64,000 nucleotides of DNA from CAZYFH01 sp965249175. Its GTDB lineage: Bacteria > Acidobacteriota > Vicinamibacteria > Vicinamibacterales > UBA8438. Of the stretch, positions 15,242 to 24,682 are shown in pieces. Each line of letters opens with the position of its first letter. Positions within the stretch are counted from its first letter, which is position 1. A program made the translations under genes and the position numbers. Location of the stretch: positions 1,922,001 through 1,986,000 of the forward strand of contig OZ252227.1 of NCBI GenBank assembly GCA_965249175.1, written 5' to 3'. The notes beneath the pieces were generated by a model. It was not told the origin of the DNA, ran no database searches, and was given only the letters and a program-made list of their open reading frames with translations.

Positions 15242-18200
15242 TTAGGGCAGCAGGGAGAGCGTGTCGGGGTCGAGGCCCTGGTCGACTCGATAGCGACGGT
15301 TGGCTTCGACGTCCTCGAACGTGCTGACGTCGCCGCCGGGCCATTCGACACGTATCGTCGCGGTCTGGGTCCCAAGTCCGACGTGTTGCTCCTTGGGATG
15401 GACCGACATATAGCCGATGGTCCCGTGCACTTCACGCCAGACGCGGCCCCGGTTCGCGGTGGTGGCCACGATCCGGGCGCCAATCGCGTCTCGCGAGCTG
15501 CCCCGCGACGGGTCGCCCACCAGCTGCACGCTGAGCCAGTTGCCGCCCAGCCGCTCGGCGTTGTTCCGGTAGAAGACGCTCGGTCCGTGATAGTTGCCCA
15601 CGATGATGTCGAGGTCGCCGTCTCGGTCGAAGTCGAGATACGCCGCGCTGCGAGAGTTGCCCAGCAGGTCGACGCCGCTCTCTCGTGAGGCGTTCTCGAG
15701 GCGTCCACCGTCGTTGACGAAGAAGACGTTGGAGTCGCGCGTGGCCACTGGGATGTGGACGTTGAGCCGCTGGTTGTCGTGCGGGTCGGTGTAATACGGG
15801 TGCTCGCTGCTGTAGACGGCGAACTCGTTCATGCCGTTGAGCACGTAGAGGTCGTCGTCGCCGTCGTTCTCGAAGTCGAAGAAGTCGGCGTCCCAGGCCC
15901 AACCGGTCGATGAGTAGCCGCGACCCACGAGGTCGGACGAGACGTAGGCGAGGCCGTCCGGACCGCGCTGCGACAGGAAGAGGTCGTTGGCTTCCACGAC
16001 ACGCATGTTGGCCATCTTCACCGGGTCGAATCGCGCCACCGTGTCCGCGTTTGGCAGGACGTAGGTCTCGTCCTTGTTCATCGTGACGATGTTCGAGATG
16101 TAGATGTCCGGGTCGTCGTCATCATTGAGGTCGGTGATGCCAATGTTCATCGTGTACGAGGGCTTGTCGGTCCCGATGCGCTCGGCGATGTTCTCGAACG
16201 TGCCGTCGCGCCGGTTCCGGCAATACGCGTTCACACCGAAATCGTTGCCGACGATCACGTCTTGCCAGCCGTCGCCATCCAGATCGGTGTGGGCGACCGC
16301 CTGGGTCCAGCCGGTGTTGTCCAGCCCGCTGCCCGCCGTCACATCGGCGAACGTCAACGTCCCGGTGTTGCGGAAGAGCGCGTTCGGCGAGCCGTTGTCG
16401 TTCCGCCGCTTGAGCGTGGGCAGCACGCCATTGACGTAGTTCCCGAAGTAGGTGATGTAGATGTCGAGGAGCCCATCCCGGTCGAAGTCGAAGACGGTCG
16501 CGGGCCCGCCGACCATGCCGGCGCCGCCCAGCTTCGCCCGGTCAGTCACGTCGGCGAAGCGGCCGTTGCCGACATTGCGGAAGAGACGATGCGCATCGTC
16601 GACGTACGTGATCAAGATGTCCCGCAGGCCGTCGTTGTCGAGGTCGGCAATGATCGGCTGGCGTGGTTCGCCCGGCAGGCCGGAGTCGGGCCGGCGCCAG
16701 TCGATCCCCGAGGTGGCGGTGACGTCGGTAAAGCCGCCCTCCGTGTCGTTGAGAAACAGGCGGTTGCCCCGGCCGCTGAGGATCAGGAGATCGGGGTAGT
16801 CGTCGCCGTTGAGGTCGTCGGCCGCGATACCCGCGTCCCCGAATGCGGGCGGGATGGTCAAGTTACCGACGTTGTCGCCCGCCGGGAGATACGTGCGGAG
16901 CAGCCGATTGAGCCAGTCGGCGGAGCGATGGTCGACGTCGATGCCGATCTCGGCGGTCACATCCGTGAAGAACCGGTCCGTCGCCAGGCCTGGCAACGCG
17001 TCGGTGCTCGATCGAATGGTCGCGTCCGGCGCGTTGGCGGGGTCCACGCGCGCGTGGGCGGTGATGCGATCCTGGAGGGCGCCCAGTCCGAGATTGATGT
17101 GGTCGGGATGCAAGCGATCGGCCCAGGCCTCCCTCGCCTCTGTCCCGACCATCCGCAGCACGAGCACGCCGAACTGCGCGATGTTCTCCGCCAGCAGCTC
17201 GGCCGCGAACGGGTCGGGCTCCAGCGTGCCGGTGAAATCGGGCGCCGCGTGGGCGCGCTGCAGATACAGCCAGTGCGTGCCGCTGTCCCGGAACGCATCC
17301 ATGTCGTACGACTCGATCGCGACACGCTGATCGCGCGGCAGCCTCGGAAAGAACAGCGCGTCTTCGTACTCGTTGATCTCGTGCGGCACGAACCGATGCG
17401 CGTACTCGTGCACATCGTCCTCGCGAATGAGGGCGTGCCCCTTGTCCGTGGCGACGGATTCGGCGCCGAGATAGAGGTCAGCGCCGAAGTTGACGAGCGC
17501 CTGGACGAACGTGTCGCGGAACTCGACGCCCTGCGCGGCGTCGGCCGGCCAGGGGAGCCTCGCAAATACACTTGCAGGTTGCGCACGAAGATCGTGTTCG
17601 CCACTTCGTTGTATGTGGCGTACGAATCGACCTTTTGCGCGATGATTTCCCGAATGACACGAAAATCGGTGCTGGCCCCGGCGGACGCGGGGAGGGGCCG
17701 GCGCTCCGCAACCCCCGTTGCCGCCGGTCCCGCGAGTCGCGCCCAACTCTCCTCCAAGCGCATGGCCGTCAGCACGGACTCGTTGTCGAGTCGCGCGCGA
17801 CGGTCGGCCAGTTGTAGCGCCGCGAGCGTGTAGATATCGGTGAGATCCTTCAGCGCGTCGACCGCGTCCGGCTCGAGGGGCGGAAGCCGGTCCGCGGCGG
17901 CGAGCAGAATCTCCTGCTGCACGGCGAGGACCGCGCGTAGCGCGTAGGCGACACGACACTGGAGTACTGCCGCTTGTCGGTGGCGGTAATGACGAGGGGC
18001 TGGTCGGCGGCGTTCGGAACCGCAATCTCCCAATCGTCGTTGGCACGCCGGCGGAACGGCAGCTGGTCCGCGGCGGCCTGCTCGATATCGCGCCGCGCTA
18101 CGGTCGCGCGGCCGTCCGCCGCCGCCACCGGGGTCGCCGCGCGCCAGAGATCGGCGACGAGGCTCTTCTGGAGGTCGTTCTTCCGGAACCGCGCGTCATC

Positions 18201-18407
18201 GGCGAGCGGTGTGCCGTAGATGAATTCCTCGAGCCGTGATGCGGTTGCGTAGCACTTCGGCTCGTGATCGCCTTCGAGATCGCGAATCTCGGAGATGATC
18301 GATCGTAGCGAGTCGGACGCCAGCGGCGTTTGCGCGGCGGTCGTGCCGGTGACCGACCACACGGCCACAGCGCCCGTCACGATCCGCCGTCTCCACCGAC
18401 CACTCAT
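15242..18407 (-). pseudogene. FG-GAP/VCBS repeat protein with ASPIC/UnbV C-terminus (CRTAC1-like), two frameshifts
   Basis: The gene starts at ATG 18407 with a signal peptide (MSGRWRRRIVTGAVAVWSVTGTTAAQ). It changes frame near 17955, where KRQYSS in one frame continues as VAYALRAVLAVQQEILLAA in the next. It changes again near 17560, where NLQVYLR continues as LPWPADAAQGVEFRD. Each junction is explained by one missing base. The remaining frame to 15242 is open and carries FG-GAP blades with DxDxDG calcium-type loops (DLNGDDYPDLLI, DFDRDGLLDIYI, DLDGDGWQDVIVG, DFENDGDDDLYV). It ends in the ASPIC/UnbV domain (GARIVATTANRGRVWREV, VEWPGGDVSTFEDVEAN). The intact protein would be about 1,050 aa, exported. 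Either decayed or affected by assembly errors. It lies 20 bases after the lectin-like gene on the same strand. Confidence 0.8.
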
Positions 18408-18427
18408 GCGAGTCGCGCCAACCCCCG

Positions 18428-19069
18428 TTAGTCGGTCGCGAAGCAGTAGAAGTAGCCGTTGCCCCCGGTCCCCTGCAGGTCCGATTGGCCGCACCCGCGC
18501 GAGCCGTGGGCCGAGTTCCACGAGGTTGGGTTCGCCCCGCCACCGTTCCGGTCGTGATGGCCGACGAGCGCGCTCCCCTCGCCGTTGCTCGTCCAGTTGC
18601 CGCACGTCGAGTCGTCGCTTCCGGGCGCCATGGTTCCGTCGAGCTGCGACCCGGTCAAGATGTCGTGCCTGTTGGGGTCATCACCGCGCCCGTTGGTCAT
18701 CTGCCCCTTTTCGTTCAACTGGGTCTGCTTGGTGAGGTTATTGCTGTCGCTGTGCAGGTCGGCGACGTTGCGGGCGATCATGTCGCCGCCGTAGTTGTAC
18801 CAAGGTCCAGAGCCGATACGGTCACGGGCGTGCACGCCGCCCGAGCCTGTCGTGCTGAGATACGCGCGCCACGTCTTGCCGTCGGCCCCGGCCGCGCCGG
18901 CGAGCATCTCGCAATGGCGGTCGGCACCATCGAGACCCCCGAGATTCGCACCGTCACCCGGTCCCATGCTCGTCAAGAAGAAGCTCATGTTCGCGTCCTG
19001 CGTGAACGCCGGGTACGCGATCGCGAGCGAGAGCAGGGTGGCGACTCCGAGCAGTCGAATCATCCTCAT
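18428..19069 (-). CDS. Secreted endostatin/C-type-lectin-like fold protein
   Basis: 213 aa with a signal peptide (MRMIRLLGVATLLSLAIAYPAFTQ). The mature domain has conserved landmarks of a bacterial family with endostatin/lectin-like fold: GLDGADRHCEMLA, KTWRAYLSTT, ARDRIGSGPWYN, HDILTGSQLDGT, STCGNWTS, WNSAHGSRGC and a terminal YFYCFATD. Cysteines occur in positions fit for disulfides. Function unknown; probably binds a ligand outside the cytoplasm. ATG 19069 is preferred because GGAGGAG lies six bases upstream. An earlier ATG at 19084 is too close to that site. The CRTAC1-like gene follows 20 bases downstream and may share the transcript. Confidence 0.75.
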   Translation of the reverse strand: MRMIRLLGVATLLSLAIAYPAFTQDANMSFFLTSMGPGDGANLGGLDGADRHCEMLAGAAGADGKTWRAYLSTTGSGGVHARDRIGSGPWYNYGGDMIARNVADLHSDSNNLTKQTQLNEKGQMTNGRGDDPNRHDILTGSQLDGTMAPGSDDSTCGNWTSNGEGSALVGHHDRNGGGANPTSWNSAHGSRGCGQSDLQGTGGNGYFYCFATD

Positions 19070-19146
19070 TGCGTTCTCCTCCAAGCAACGACCCGGGCCG
19101 AGTCCAACGACCCAGGCCGAATCCTAGGTATCTTCGCATGCCCCGG

Positions 19147-19211
19147 GTTGGATGGAAACACTCCCGGCCGGCTGGCCCCGACGTTGGATCGAAACATACC
19201 CGGCCGGCTTC
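19147..19211. repeat. Two 29-bp direct repeats, period 36
   Basis: GTTGGATGGAAACA... (19147-19175) and GTTGGATCGAAACA... (19183-19211) are about 90 percent alike and both end in CCCGGCCGGCT. They lie in the divergent spacer between the lectin-like and TPR genes. Two copies only, with a seven-base gap. Confidence 0.7.
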
Positions 19212-19237
19212 CCCGCGCCGGAGCCCGCAATCGGCGC

Positions 19238-19243
19238 TAGAAT
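19238..19243 (+). promoter_or_regulatory. -10 box (TAGAAT) eight bases before the TPR gene start
   Basis: TAGAAT at 19238-19243, then eight bases, then ATG 19252. Predicts a leaderless transcript for the TPR protein. Confidence 0.55.
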
Positions 19244-19251
19244 AGGCGGCG

Positions 19252-19884
19252 ATGCGGCGATCCGACGCGCGCACCGCGACCTGCGTGCTGGCCGTCCTGA
19301 TGACGGCCCATCAGCTGTCTGCGCAAGATCCGCGCGCGATTCTCGATCGTGCCGTCGCCGACTTCGACGGCGGTCGGCTCTCCGAGTCGGTGGCCGGTTT
19401 CGACCGGGTGGCCGAGCTGGCGCCGCAGTCGGCTCCCCAGCTCTGGCAGCGGGGCATCGCGCTCTACTACGTCGGCCGCTATCGCGATTGCCGGCTGCAG
19501 TTCGAGTCGCATCGTACGGTCAACCCCAACGATGTCGAGAACGCCACGTGGCATTTCCTCTGTGTGGCGCGTCAGGAGTCGCCGGAGGCGGCGCGGGCGG
19601 CGCTGCTCCCGGTCGGTCCGGATCCTCGGGCGCCGATGGGGGAGATCTACCAGCTCTTCCGCGGCACGACCACGCCCGAGGCGGTCCTCGCTGCCGCAGG
19701 CGGACGGCCCCGCGCCCTGTTCTACGCACATCTGTACCTAGGGCTCTACCACGAGGCGCTCGGCGCCGACGAGGCCGCGCGCACCCATATCACGGCCGCC
19801 GCGGACGAGCGGTACGCCGCCGCGGGCGGCTATATGCATATGGTGGCGCGCGTGCACCTCGCCGAGCTCGATGGCGGCCGTTGA
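19252..19884 (+). CDS. Exported TPR-like protein
   Basis: 210 aa with a signal peptide ending near residue 24 (TCVLAVLMTAHQLSAQ). Helical repeats of TPR type follow: ILDRAVADFDGGRLSESVAGFDRVAELAP, QLWQRGIALYYVGRYRDCRLQFESHRTVNP, and a C-terminal pair around ALFYAHLYLGLYHEALGADEAARTHI. The layout resembles lipoprotein NlpI and related small TPR adaptors, but there is no lipobox. Probably a periplasmic protein-protein adaptor. It starts directly behind a -10-like box and is followed 90 bases later by the haem/propeller gene, with no terminator seen between. Confidence 0.7.
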   Translation: MRRSDARTATCVLAVLMTAHQLSAQDPRAILDRAVADFDGGRLSESVAGFDRVAELAPQSAPQLWQRGIALYYVGRYRDCRLQFESHRTVNPNDVENATWHFLCVARQESPEAARAALLPVGPDPRAPMGEIYQLFRGTTTPEAVLAAAGGRPRALFYAHLYLGLYHEALGADEAARTHITAAADERYAAAGGYMHMVARVHLAELDGGR

Positions 19885-19974
19885 ACCACCCCGGCGGGAT
19901 TGATGGGCATGCGGGCTCGAGACACGATCGGGGCGGCGTCGGGGCAGCAACCCTGCCCGGAAGGGGAGTGGGGC

Positions 19975-22149
19975 ATGTGGGTCACGCGAATCGGCGGCGC
20001 GCTGTTGACCGGGTTGGTGGGGATGGCGCTCGTCGCGCACATTGGTGTGTCGCGGGCGGAGGTGAGCGCGCGACAGGCGGACGTCGCCATCGACGCCGAT
20101 GACATCGGTGGTGTCGTCACCGGGCCGAGTGGGCCGGAAGCGGGCGTGTGGGTGATCGCGGAGACGATGGACCTCGCGACGCGCTTCAACCGCATCGTCG
20201 TGACCGACGATGACGGCCGCTACGTGCTGCCGGACATGCCCGATGCGACCTACGACGTGTGGGTGCGCGGTTACGGGTTGATGGATTCGGCGAAGACCGA
20301 GGCGTCGCCGGGCGATACCGTCAATCTGAGGGCCGTCGTGGCACCAACCGCGGCGGCGGCGGCCCAGTACTATCCCGCAGGCTACTGGCTGTCCCTTCTC
20401 GAAGCGCCGGGGCCCGACGAGTTCCCCGGCACCGGACCGGACGGCAACGGCATTTCGCCCAATGTCCGCAGTCAGGCCGAGTGGCTGCGGTCGGTGAAGT
20501 CCGGCGGCTGCACCGCGTGTCATGCGCTCGGCAACAAGGCGACACGCGAGATTCCACCCGAGCTGGGCGAGTTCGACTCGATGGTCGCCGCCTGGGATCG
20601 ACGCATCCAGTCAGGGCAGGCCGGCGGCATGATGTCCGGTGGGCTGGACCGCATGGGCCGCCGCCGCGCGCTCGAGATGTTCGCCGATTGGACCGATCGG
20701 ATCGTCGCGGGCGAGCTGCCCGAGGCCCCGCCACGGCCCCGTGGGGTCGAACGGAACGTCGTCGTGACGCAGTGGGACTGGGCCGACCCGAAGGCGTATC
20801 TCCACGACGAGATCTCGACGGACAAGCGGAACCCGACCGTCAACGCGAACGGCCCGATCTACGGCGCGCTCGAGGCAAGCGCCGACTACGTGCCGGTGCT
20901 CGATCCGGTCAACCATGCGGCGCGCCGGGTGCCGGTGCCGGTCCGTGACCCGGACACACCCAGAGCCGCCGGACCGCCGACGGCGCCGTCACCGTACTGG
21001 GGCGACGAAGCGATCTGGAACAGTCAATCCAACGTGCACAACCCGATGCTCGACCAGGACGGGCGTGTCTGGCTGACGTCGCGCGTGCGCGGACCGGACA
21101 ACCCACCGATGTGCCTGGAGGGGTCCGATCATCCGTCGGCGCGCGAGTTCCCCCTGGCGAGGTCCGGGCGTCATCTCGCCGTCTACGACCCGACGACGGA
21201 GGAGATGACCCTCATCGGAACCTGCTTCAGCACGCACCATCTCGTGTTCGCCGAGGATGCGCAGAACACCCTCTGGACCAGCGGCGGCGGGCAGGCCATC
21301 GGGTGGCTCGACACCAACCTCTTCCTCGAGACAGGGGACGAGTCGCGCGCGCAGGGGTGGACCGCGCTCGTGCTCGATACGAACGGCAACGGGCGTCGCG
21401 ACGCCTACACCGAGCCGGACGAGCCGATCGATCGTACGAAGGACCATCGGGTGCGAAGCGGGTTCTACGGTGTGGCGGTGAACCCGGCCGACGGCACCGT
21501 CTGGGGATCGTCGCTCGGGTTTCCTGGCGCGATATTGCGTCTGGATCCCGGCCGCGACCCGTCGTCGACAGCCCTGACAGAAGTTTTCGAGGTGCCATGG
21601 GACAACCCGCGGGCGCCGATCCAGGGCTACTCGCCGCGAGGCATGGACATCGATCGGAACGGCGTCGTCTGGACGCCGCTCGCGAGCGGGCATATGGCCA
21701 GCTTCGATCGTCGCACATGCACCGGTCCGCTCAACGGACCCGAGGCGACCGGCCAGCACTGCCCCGAGGGGTGGACGCTCTATCCCGAGCCGCTCCCCCA
21801 GCTCAAGGGCCTGAGCGATTCGGGCAGCGCCGAGGGTAGCTACTACACCTGGGTCGACCAGTTCGACGTTCTCGGTCTCGGTGCCAATGTGCCGATCAAC
21901 ACCGGGAACGCGTCCGAGGGGCTGCTTGCGCTCCGGGATGGGGAGTGGGTCGTCATGCGCGTCCCCTACCCGTTGGGCTTCTACACGAAGTGGATGGACG
22001 GGCGGATCGACGACCCCGACGCCGGCTGGAAGGGCCGGGGGCTTTGGGCGACCTACGGCACGCGCGCGCCGTTTCACACGGAAACCGGCAAGGGCACGCC
22101 GAGCAAGGTCGTGAAGTTCCAGCTGCGACCCGATCCGCTCGCGAAATAG
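19975..22149 (+). CDS. Exported haem c protein with carboxypeptidase-regulatory-like domain and beta-propeller
   Basis: 724 aa. N-terminal export signal (WVTRIGGALLTGLVGMALVAHIGVSRA). A carboxypeptidase-regulatory-like sandwich spans about 30-110 (GGVVTGPSGPEAGVWVIAET, DDDGRYVLPDMPDATYDVWV). One haem c site CTACH follows at about 180. The remaining 450 residues look like a propeller with virginiamycin-B-lyase-like blades (NVHNPMLDQDGRVWLTS, RSGFYGVAVNPADGTVWGSSLGFPGAILRLD, GMDIDRNGVVWTPLASGHMASFD). Enzyme activity unknown; an oxidase using periplasmic electron acceptors is plausible. ATG 19975 is chosen for the GGGGAGTGGGG just upstream; the in-frame ATGs from 19900 add a non-conserved leader. 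It precedes the hydrolase gene by 11 bases, so the two form an operon. Confidence 0.75.
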   Translation: MWVTRIGGALLTGLVGMALVAHIGVSRAEVSARQADVAIDADDIGGVVTGPSGPEAGVWVIAETMDLATRFNRIVVTDDDGRYVLPDMPDATYDVWVRGYGLMDSAKTEASPGDTVNLRAVVAPTAAAAAQYYPAGYWLSLLEAPGPDEFPGTGPDGNGISPNVRSQAEWLRSVKSGGCTACHALGNKATREIPPELGEFDSMVAAWDRRIQSGQAGGMMSGGLDRMGRRRALEMFADWTDRIVAGELPEAPPRPRGVERNVVVTQWDWADPKAYLHDEISTDKRNPTVNANGPIYGALEASADYVPVLDPVNHAARRVPVPVRDPDTPRAAGPPTAPSPYWGDEAIWNSQSNVHNPMLDQDGRVWLTSRVRGPDNPPMCLEGSDHPSAREFPLARSGRHLAVYDPTTEEMTLIGTCFSTHHLVFAEDAQNTLWTSGGGQAIGWLDTNLFLETGDESRAQGWTALVLDTNGNGRRDAYTEPDEPIDRTKDHRVRSGFYGVAVNPADGTVWGSSLGFPGAILRLDPGRDPSSTALTEVFEVPWDNPRAPIQGYSPRGMDIDRNGVVWTPLASGHMASFDRRTCTGPLNGPEATGQHCPEGWTLYPEPLPQLKGLSDSGSAEGSYYTWVDQFDVLGLGANVPINTGNASEGLLALRDGEWVVMRVPYPLGFYTKWMDGRIDDPDAGWKGRGLWATYGTRAPFHTETGKGTPSKVVKFQLRPDPLAK

Positions 22150-22160
22150 GGGAACAACCA

Positions 22161-24149
22161 ATGCCGGCTAGACACGCCGTATTGCCGCTGTTGCTCGTGC
22201 TGACGATCGCCGCGCCGGCGACGGCGGAGGTCATCAGGGTCGTGATCACCTCGCGCGAGCCGTTTGCCGACGACGTGAAGGGCAAGGTAGGTCCGTATGA
22301 GCGGATCCGTGGTCGGGTCGTCTACGCGCTCGATCCCACCCTCGACGCGAACGCGCACATCGTCGATCTCGATCTGGCACCGACCAATGGCGAGGGACGG
22401 GTCGAGCTCTATGGCGATCTCGAGATCCTGGCGCCACGTGACCTGAGCCTGGCGCAGCCGACCGTGCTCTATGACGTCAACAACCGCGGACGCCGTCTCT
22501 GGGGGGCCGACGCGTTCTTTCTCCGTCACGGCTACGTCACGGTGTCGAGCGGCTGGATCGCCGAAGTGCCGGTCGGCCCGCGCCTGCTGCGGCTCGAAGC
22601 GCCCGTCGCACATGACGACGGCGTGCCGGTGGTCGGACTCGTGCGGGCGGAGATCGTCACCGACGTCGCAACCGACCGGGTATCGCTCTCGGACCGCAAC
22701 CAGCTCGCCTACGAGCCCGTCCTCAGCGAGCTGGCCAATGCGACCTTGACGAGGCGGCTCCGCGAGGCTGACGCGCCGCAGTCGATTCCGCGCACCGAAT
22801 GGAACGTCGTCGTCGTCGATGGTCCACATGAAGAGGGCAGCGGCCTGATCGAGGGGGCCGTGGAGCTGGCCGGGGGGTTCGAGCCTGGGTGGATTTACGA
22901 GCTCGTCTACACGGCGCGCGGGTCGGTCGTTCAAGGTGCTGGGTTCGCGGCGATGCGCGACGTGGTGTCCTTCCTCAAACACGATCGCACCGATATGAAC
23001 CCGCTGCGCCAGGCAAACGGGGACCCTGTCGCGACGCGCGTCATCGGTGAGGGGCGGTCACAGAGCGGTCGCGCGCTCCGGATGTTCCTGCACGAGGGGT
23101 TCAACGCGGACGAGCACGGCCGGCGGGTGTTCGATGGCGCCATGCCGGTGATTGCGGGAGGCGGGCAGGGCTTTTTCAATCATCGGTTTGCGTCGCCGAC
23201 GCGGACCGCGACGCAGCATGACGGGCATCTCTACCCGGTTGATGTCTTCCCGTTTGCCTACGGCGACGCGACCGACCCGTTCACCGGACGGACCGACGGT
23301 ATCCTCCGGCGCGCGCGGGCGGCGGATGTGCTGCCCAAGGTCATGCACCTCGACACCTCCTCCGAATACTGGCACCGCAGCGCGTCGCTCGTGGTGACAG
23401 ATCCGACAGGTGAACGTGACCTGGATATCCCCGATGACGCGCGTGTCTACGTCTTCGGTGGTGCGCAACACAGCCCGGCGACGCGGCCGTCGGACCGCGG
23501 CCAGCTGCAGCCAAACCCGACCAACTACCGGCCGTTTCAGGAGGCACTCTTTGTCGCGCTCGATCGGTGGATCACCGACGGCACGGCCCCTCCGGCGAGC
23601 GTCTACCCCACGATCGCCGACGGGACCCTGCGGGCCTGGGAGGCGGAGGCGGTCGGGTGGACCCCGATTCCCGGCGTCGAGTATCCGAGCGTCATCCAGC
23701 AGCCCGAGCATCTCGAGTACGGCGACGCGTTCGCCGCGGACCGACGCATTGATCACCATCCGCCGCTCCGCACGGGGAAGCGGTACCGCGTGCGCGTGCC
23801 GGGGTTGGACGCGGACAACAACGAGCGCGGTGTGCTTCGCATGCCGTCGATCGACGTCCCGGTGGCGACCTACACGAGTTGGAACCTCCGTCACCCGTCA
23901 ATCGGCGCAACGCACGAGCTCCTCGGCCTGACCGGAGGGTATGTGCCGTTTCCGAAGACGGCAGTCGACCGGAAAGCGCACGCCGATCCACGACGTGCCG
24001 TCGACGAGCGGTACACGGGGTTCGACGACTACATCGCGCGGTACGAAGCCGCTGCGCGCCAGTTGGTCCGCGATCGCTATCTGCTCGAAGAGCACATGCC
24101 GGTGGTCACGGCGGTCGCCGAAGGCCATCGGGCCGCGTTCACGCACTAG
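22161..24149 (+). CDS. Exported alpha/beta hydrolase-domain protein
   Basis: 662 aa with a signal peptide (MPARHAVLPLLLVLTIAAPATAE). It belongs to a family of large secreted hydrolases with an N-terminal beta domain (RIRGRVVYALDPTLDANAHIVDLDLAP). The core holds the nucleophile elbow IGEGRSQSGRALR (about residues 294-306), with the Ser in a G-x-S-x-S-G context. A late His is in VYVFGGAQHSPA. The substrate is unknown; esters are likely. ATG 22161 has AGGGGAA eight bases before it and lies 11 bases after the previous stop codon, so it is translated from the same transcript as the haem/propeller protein. Confidence 0.75.
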   Translation: MPARHAVLPLLLVLTIAAPATAEVIRVVITSREPFADDVKGKVGPYERIRGRVVYALDPTLDANAHIVDLDLAPTNGEGRVELYGDLEILAPRDLSLAQPTVLYDVNNRGRRLWGADAFFLRHGYVTVSSGWIAEVPVGPRLLRLEAPVAHDDGVPVVGLVRAEIVTDVATDRVSLSDRNQLAYEPVLSELANATLTRRLREADAPQSIPRTEWNVVVVDGPHEEGSGLIEGAVELAGGFEPGWIYELVYTARGSVVQGAGFAAMRDVVSFLKHDRTDMNPLRQANGDPVATRVIGEGRSQSGRALRMFLHEGFNADEHGRRVFDGAMPVIAGGGQGFFNHRFASPTRTATQHDGHLYPVDVFPFAYGDATDPFTGRTDGILRRARAADVLPKVMHLDTSSEYWHRSASLVVTDPTGERDLDIPDDARVYVFGGAQHSPATRPSDRGQLQPNPTNYRPFQEALFVALDRWITDGTAPPASVYPTIADGTLRAWEAEAVGWTPIPGVEYPSVIQQPEHLEYGDAFAADRRIDHHPPLRTGKRYRVRVPGLDADNNERGVLRMPSIDVPVATYTSWNLRHPSIGATHELLGLTGGYVPFPKTAVDRKAHADPRRAVDERYTGFDDYIARYEAAARQLVRDRYLLEEHMPVVTAVAEGHRAAFTH

Positions 24150-24162
24150 AGTGTAGCTCCCG

Positions 24163-24675
24163 ATGTTCGAGGTCACGGTCTCCCCGCACGATCGGTTCGT
24201 GACACGCGTGCGGTCGGTCGATCGTGTCACGATTGGCCGCGACCCGAGCAGCAACGTTCCGTTGCCCAACGTCGGTGTGTCCCGTCAGCATGCAGAGATT
24301 CGCAAGGTCGCACGCGCCTATGTGCTGCGCGACCTCGGAAGCACGAACGGCGTGCTGCTGAATGGCGAGGGCGTCACGTCCGCCGAGCTGGCGTCCGGCG
24401 ATCGCATCGAGATTGGCAAGTACGTCCTGACATTCAGGGTCGCGGGAGTTGGGTTCACCGCCGCCCCACTGGAGGAAACCGTTCCGCTCGGCGTGAACGT
24501 GGCAGGCAAGCTGTCGATGCCGTATGGCGCCGGCGTGACGAGCGATCTGTACCACCGCACGTCGTGTGAGGGACTCGGGGACACGCCGGAAGAGCACCGG
24601 ATCTTCTTCGCGACGCCTGACGACGCGAGCGCCTCCGGTCGGGTGCCGTGTCCGGCCTGTCATGCGGACGAGTAG
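24163..24675 (+). CDS. FHA-domain protein with C-terminal Ada-like metal site
   Basis: 170 aa, no signal peptide, so cytoplasmic. Residues 1-95 are an FHA phosphothreonine-binding domain: VTIGRDPSSNVPLPNVGVSRQHAEI, then LRDLGSTNGVLLNG and SGDRIEIGKYVLTF. All core residues (G-R, S-x-x-H, N-G) are present. After a short linker, YHRTSCEGL and VPCPACHADE form a His/Cys set like the zinc-binding site in Ada-type domains (HxxxC ... PCxxC). The CPACH string therefore probably binds zinc, not haem. Fusion of the two is unusual. Its kinase partner is not in the window. It sits between the hydrolase and monohaem genes, 13 and 7 bases away, in an apparent operon. Confidence 0.8.
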   Translation: MFEVTVSPHDRFVTRVRSVDRVTIGRDPSSNVPLPNVGVSRQHAEIRKVARAYVLRDLGSTNGVLLNGEGVTSAELASGDRIEIGKYVLTFRVAGVGFTAAPLEETVPLGVNVAGKLSMPYGAGVTSDLYHRTSCEGLGDTPEEHRIFFATPDDASASGRVPCPACHADE

Positions 24676-24682
24676 AGGGACG

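Noticed and set aside
19147..19211. CRISPR-like repeats (GGATCGAAAC endings)
   Set aside because: Only two copies with a seven-base gap, too short for a spacer; no cas genes nearby.
24640..24675. Haem c site CPACH in the FHA protein
   Set aside because: No export signal, so haem c attachment is not expected; the motif fits a zinc site with the upstream HRTSC.
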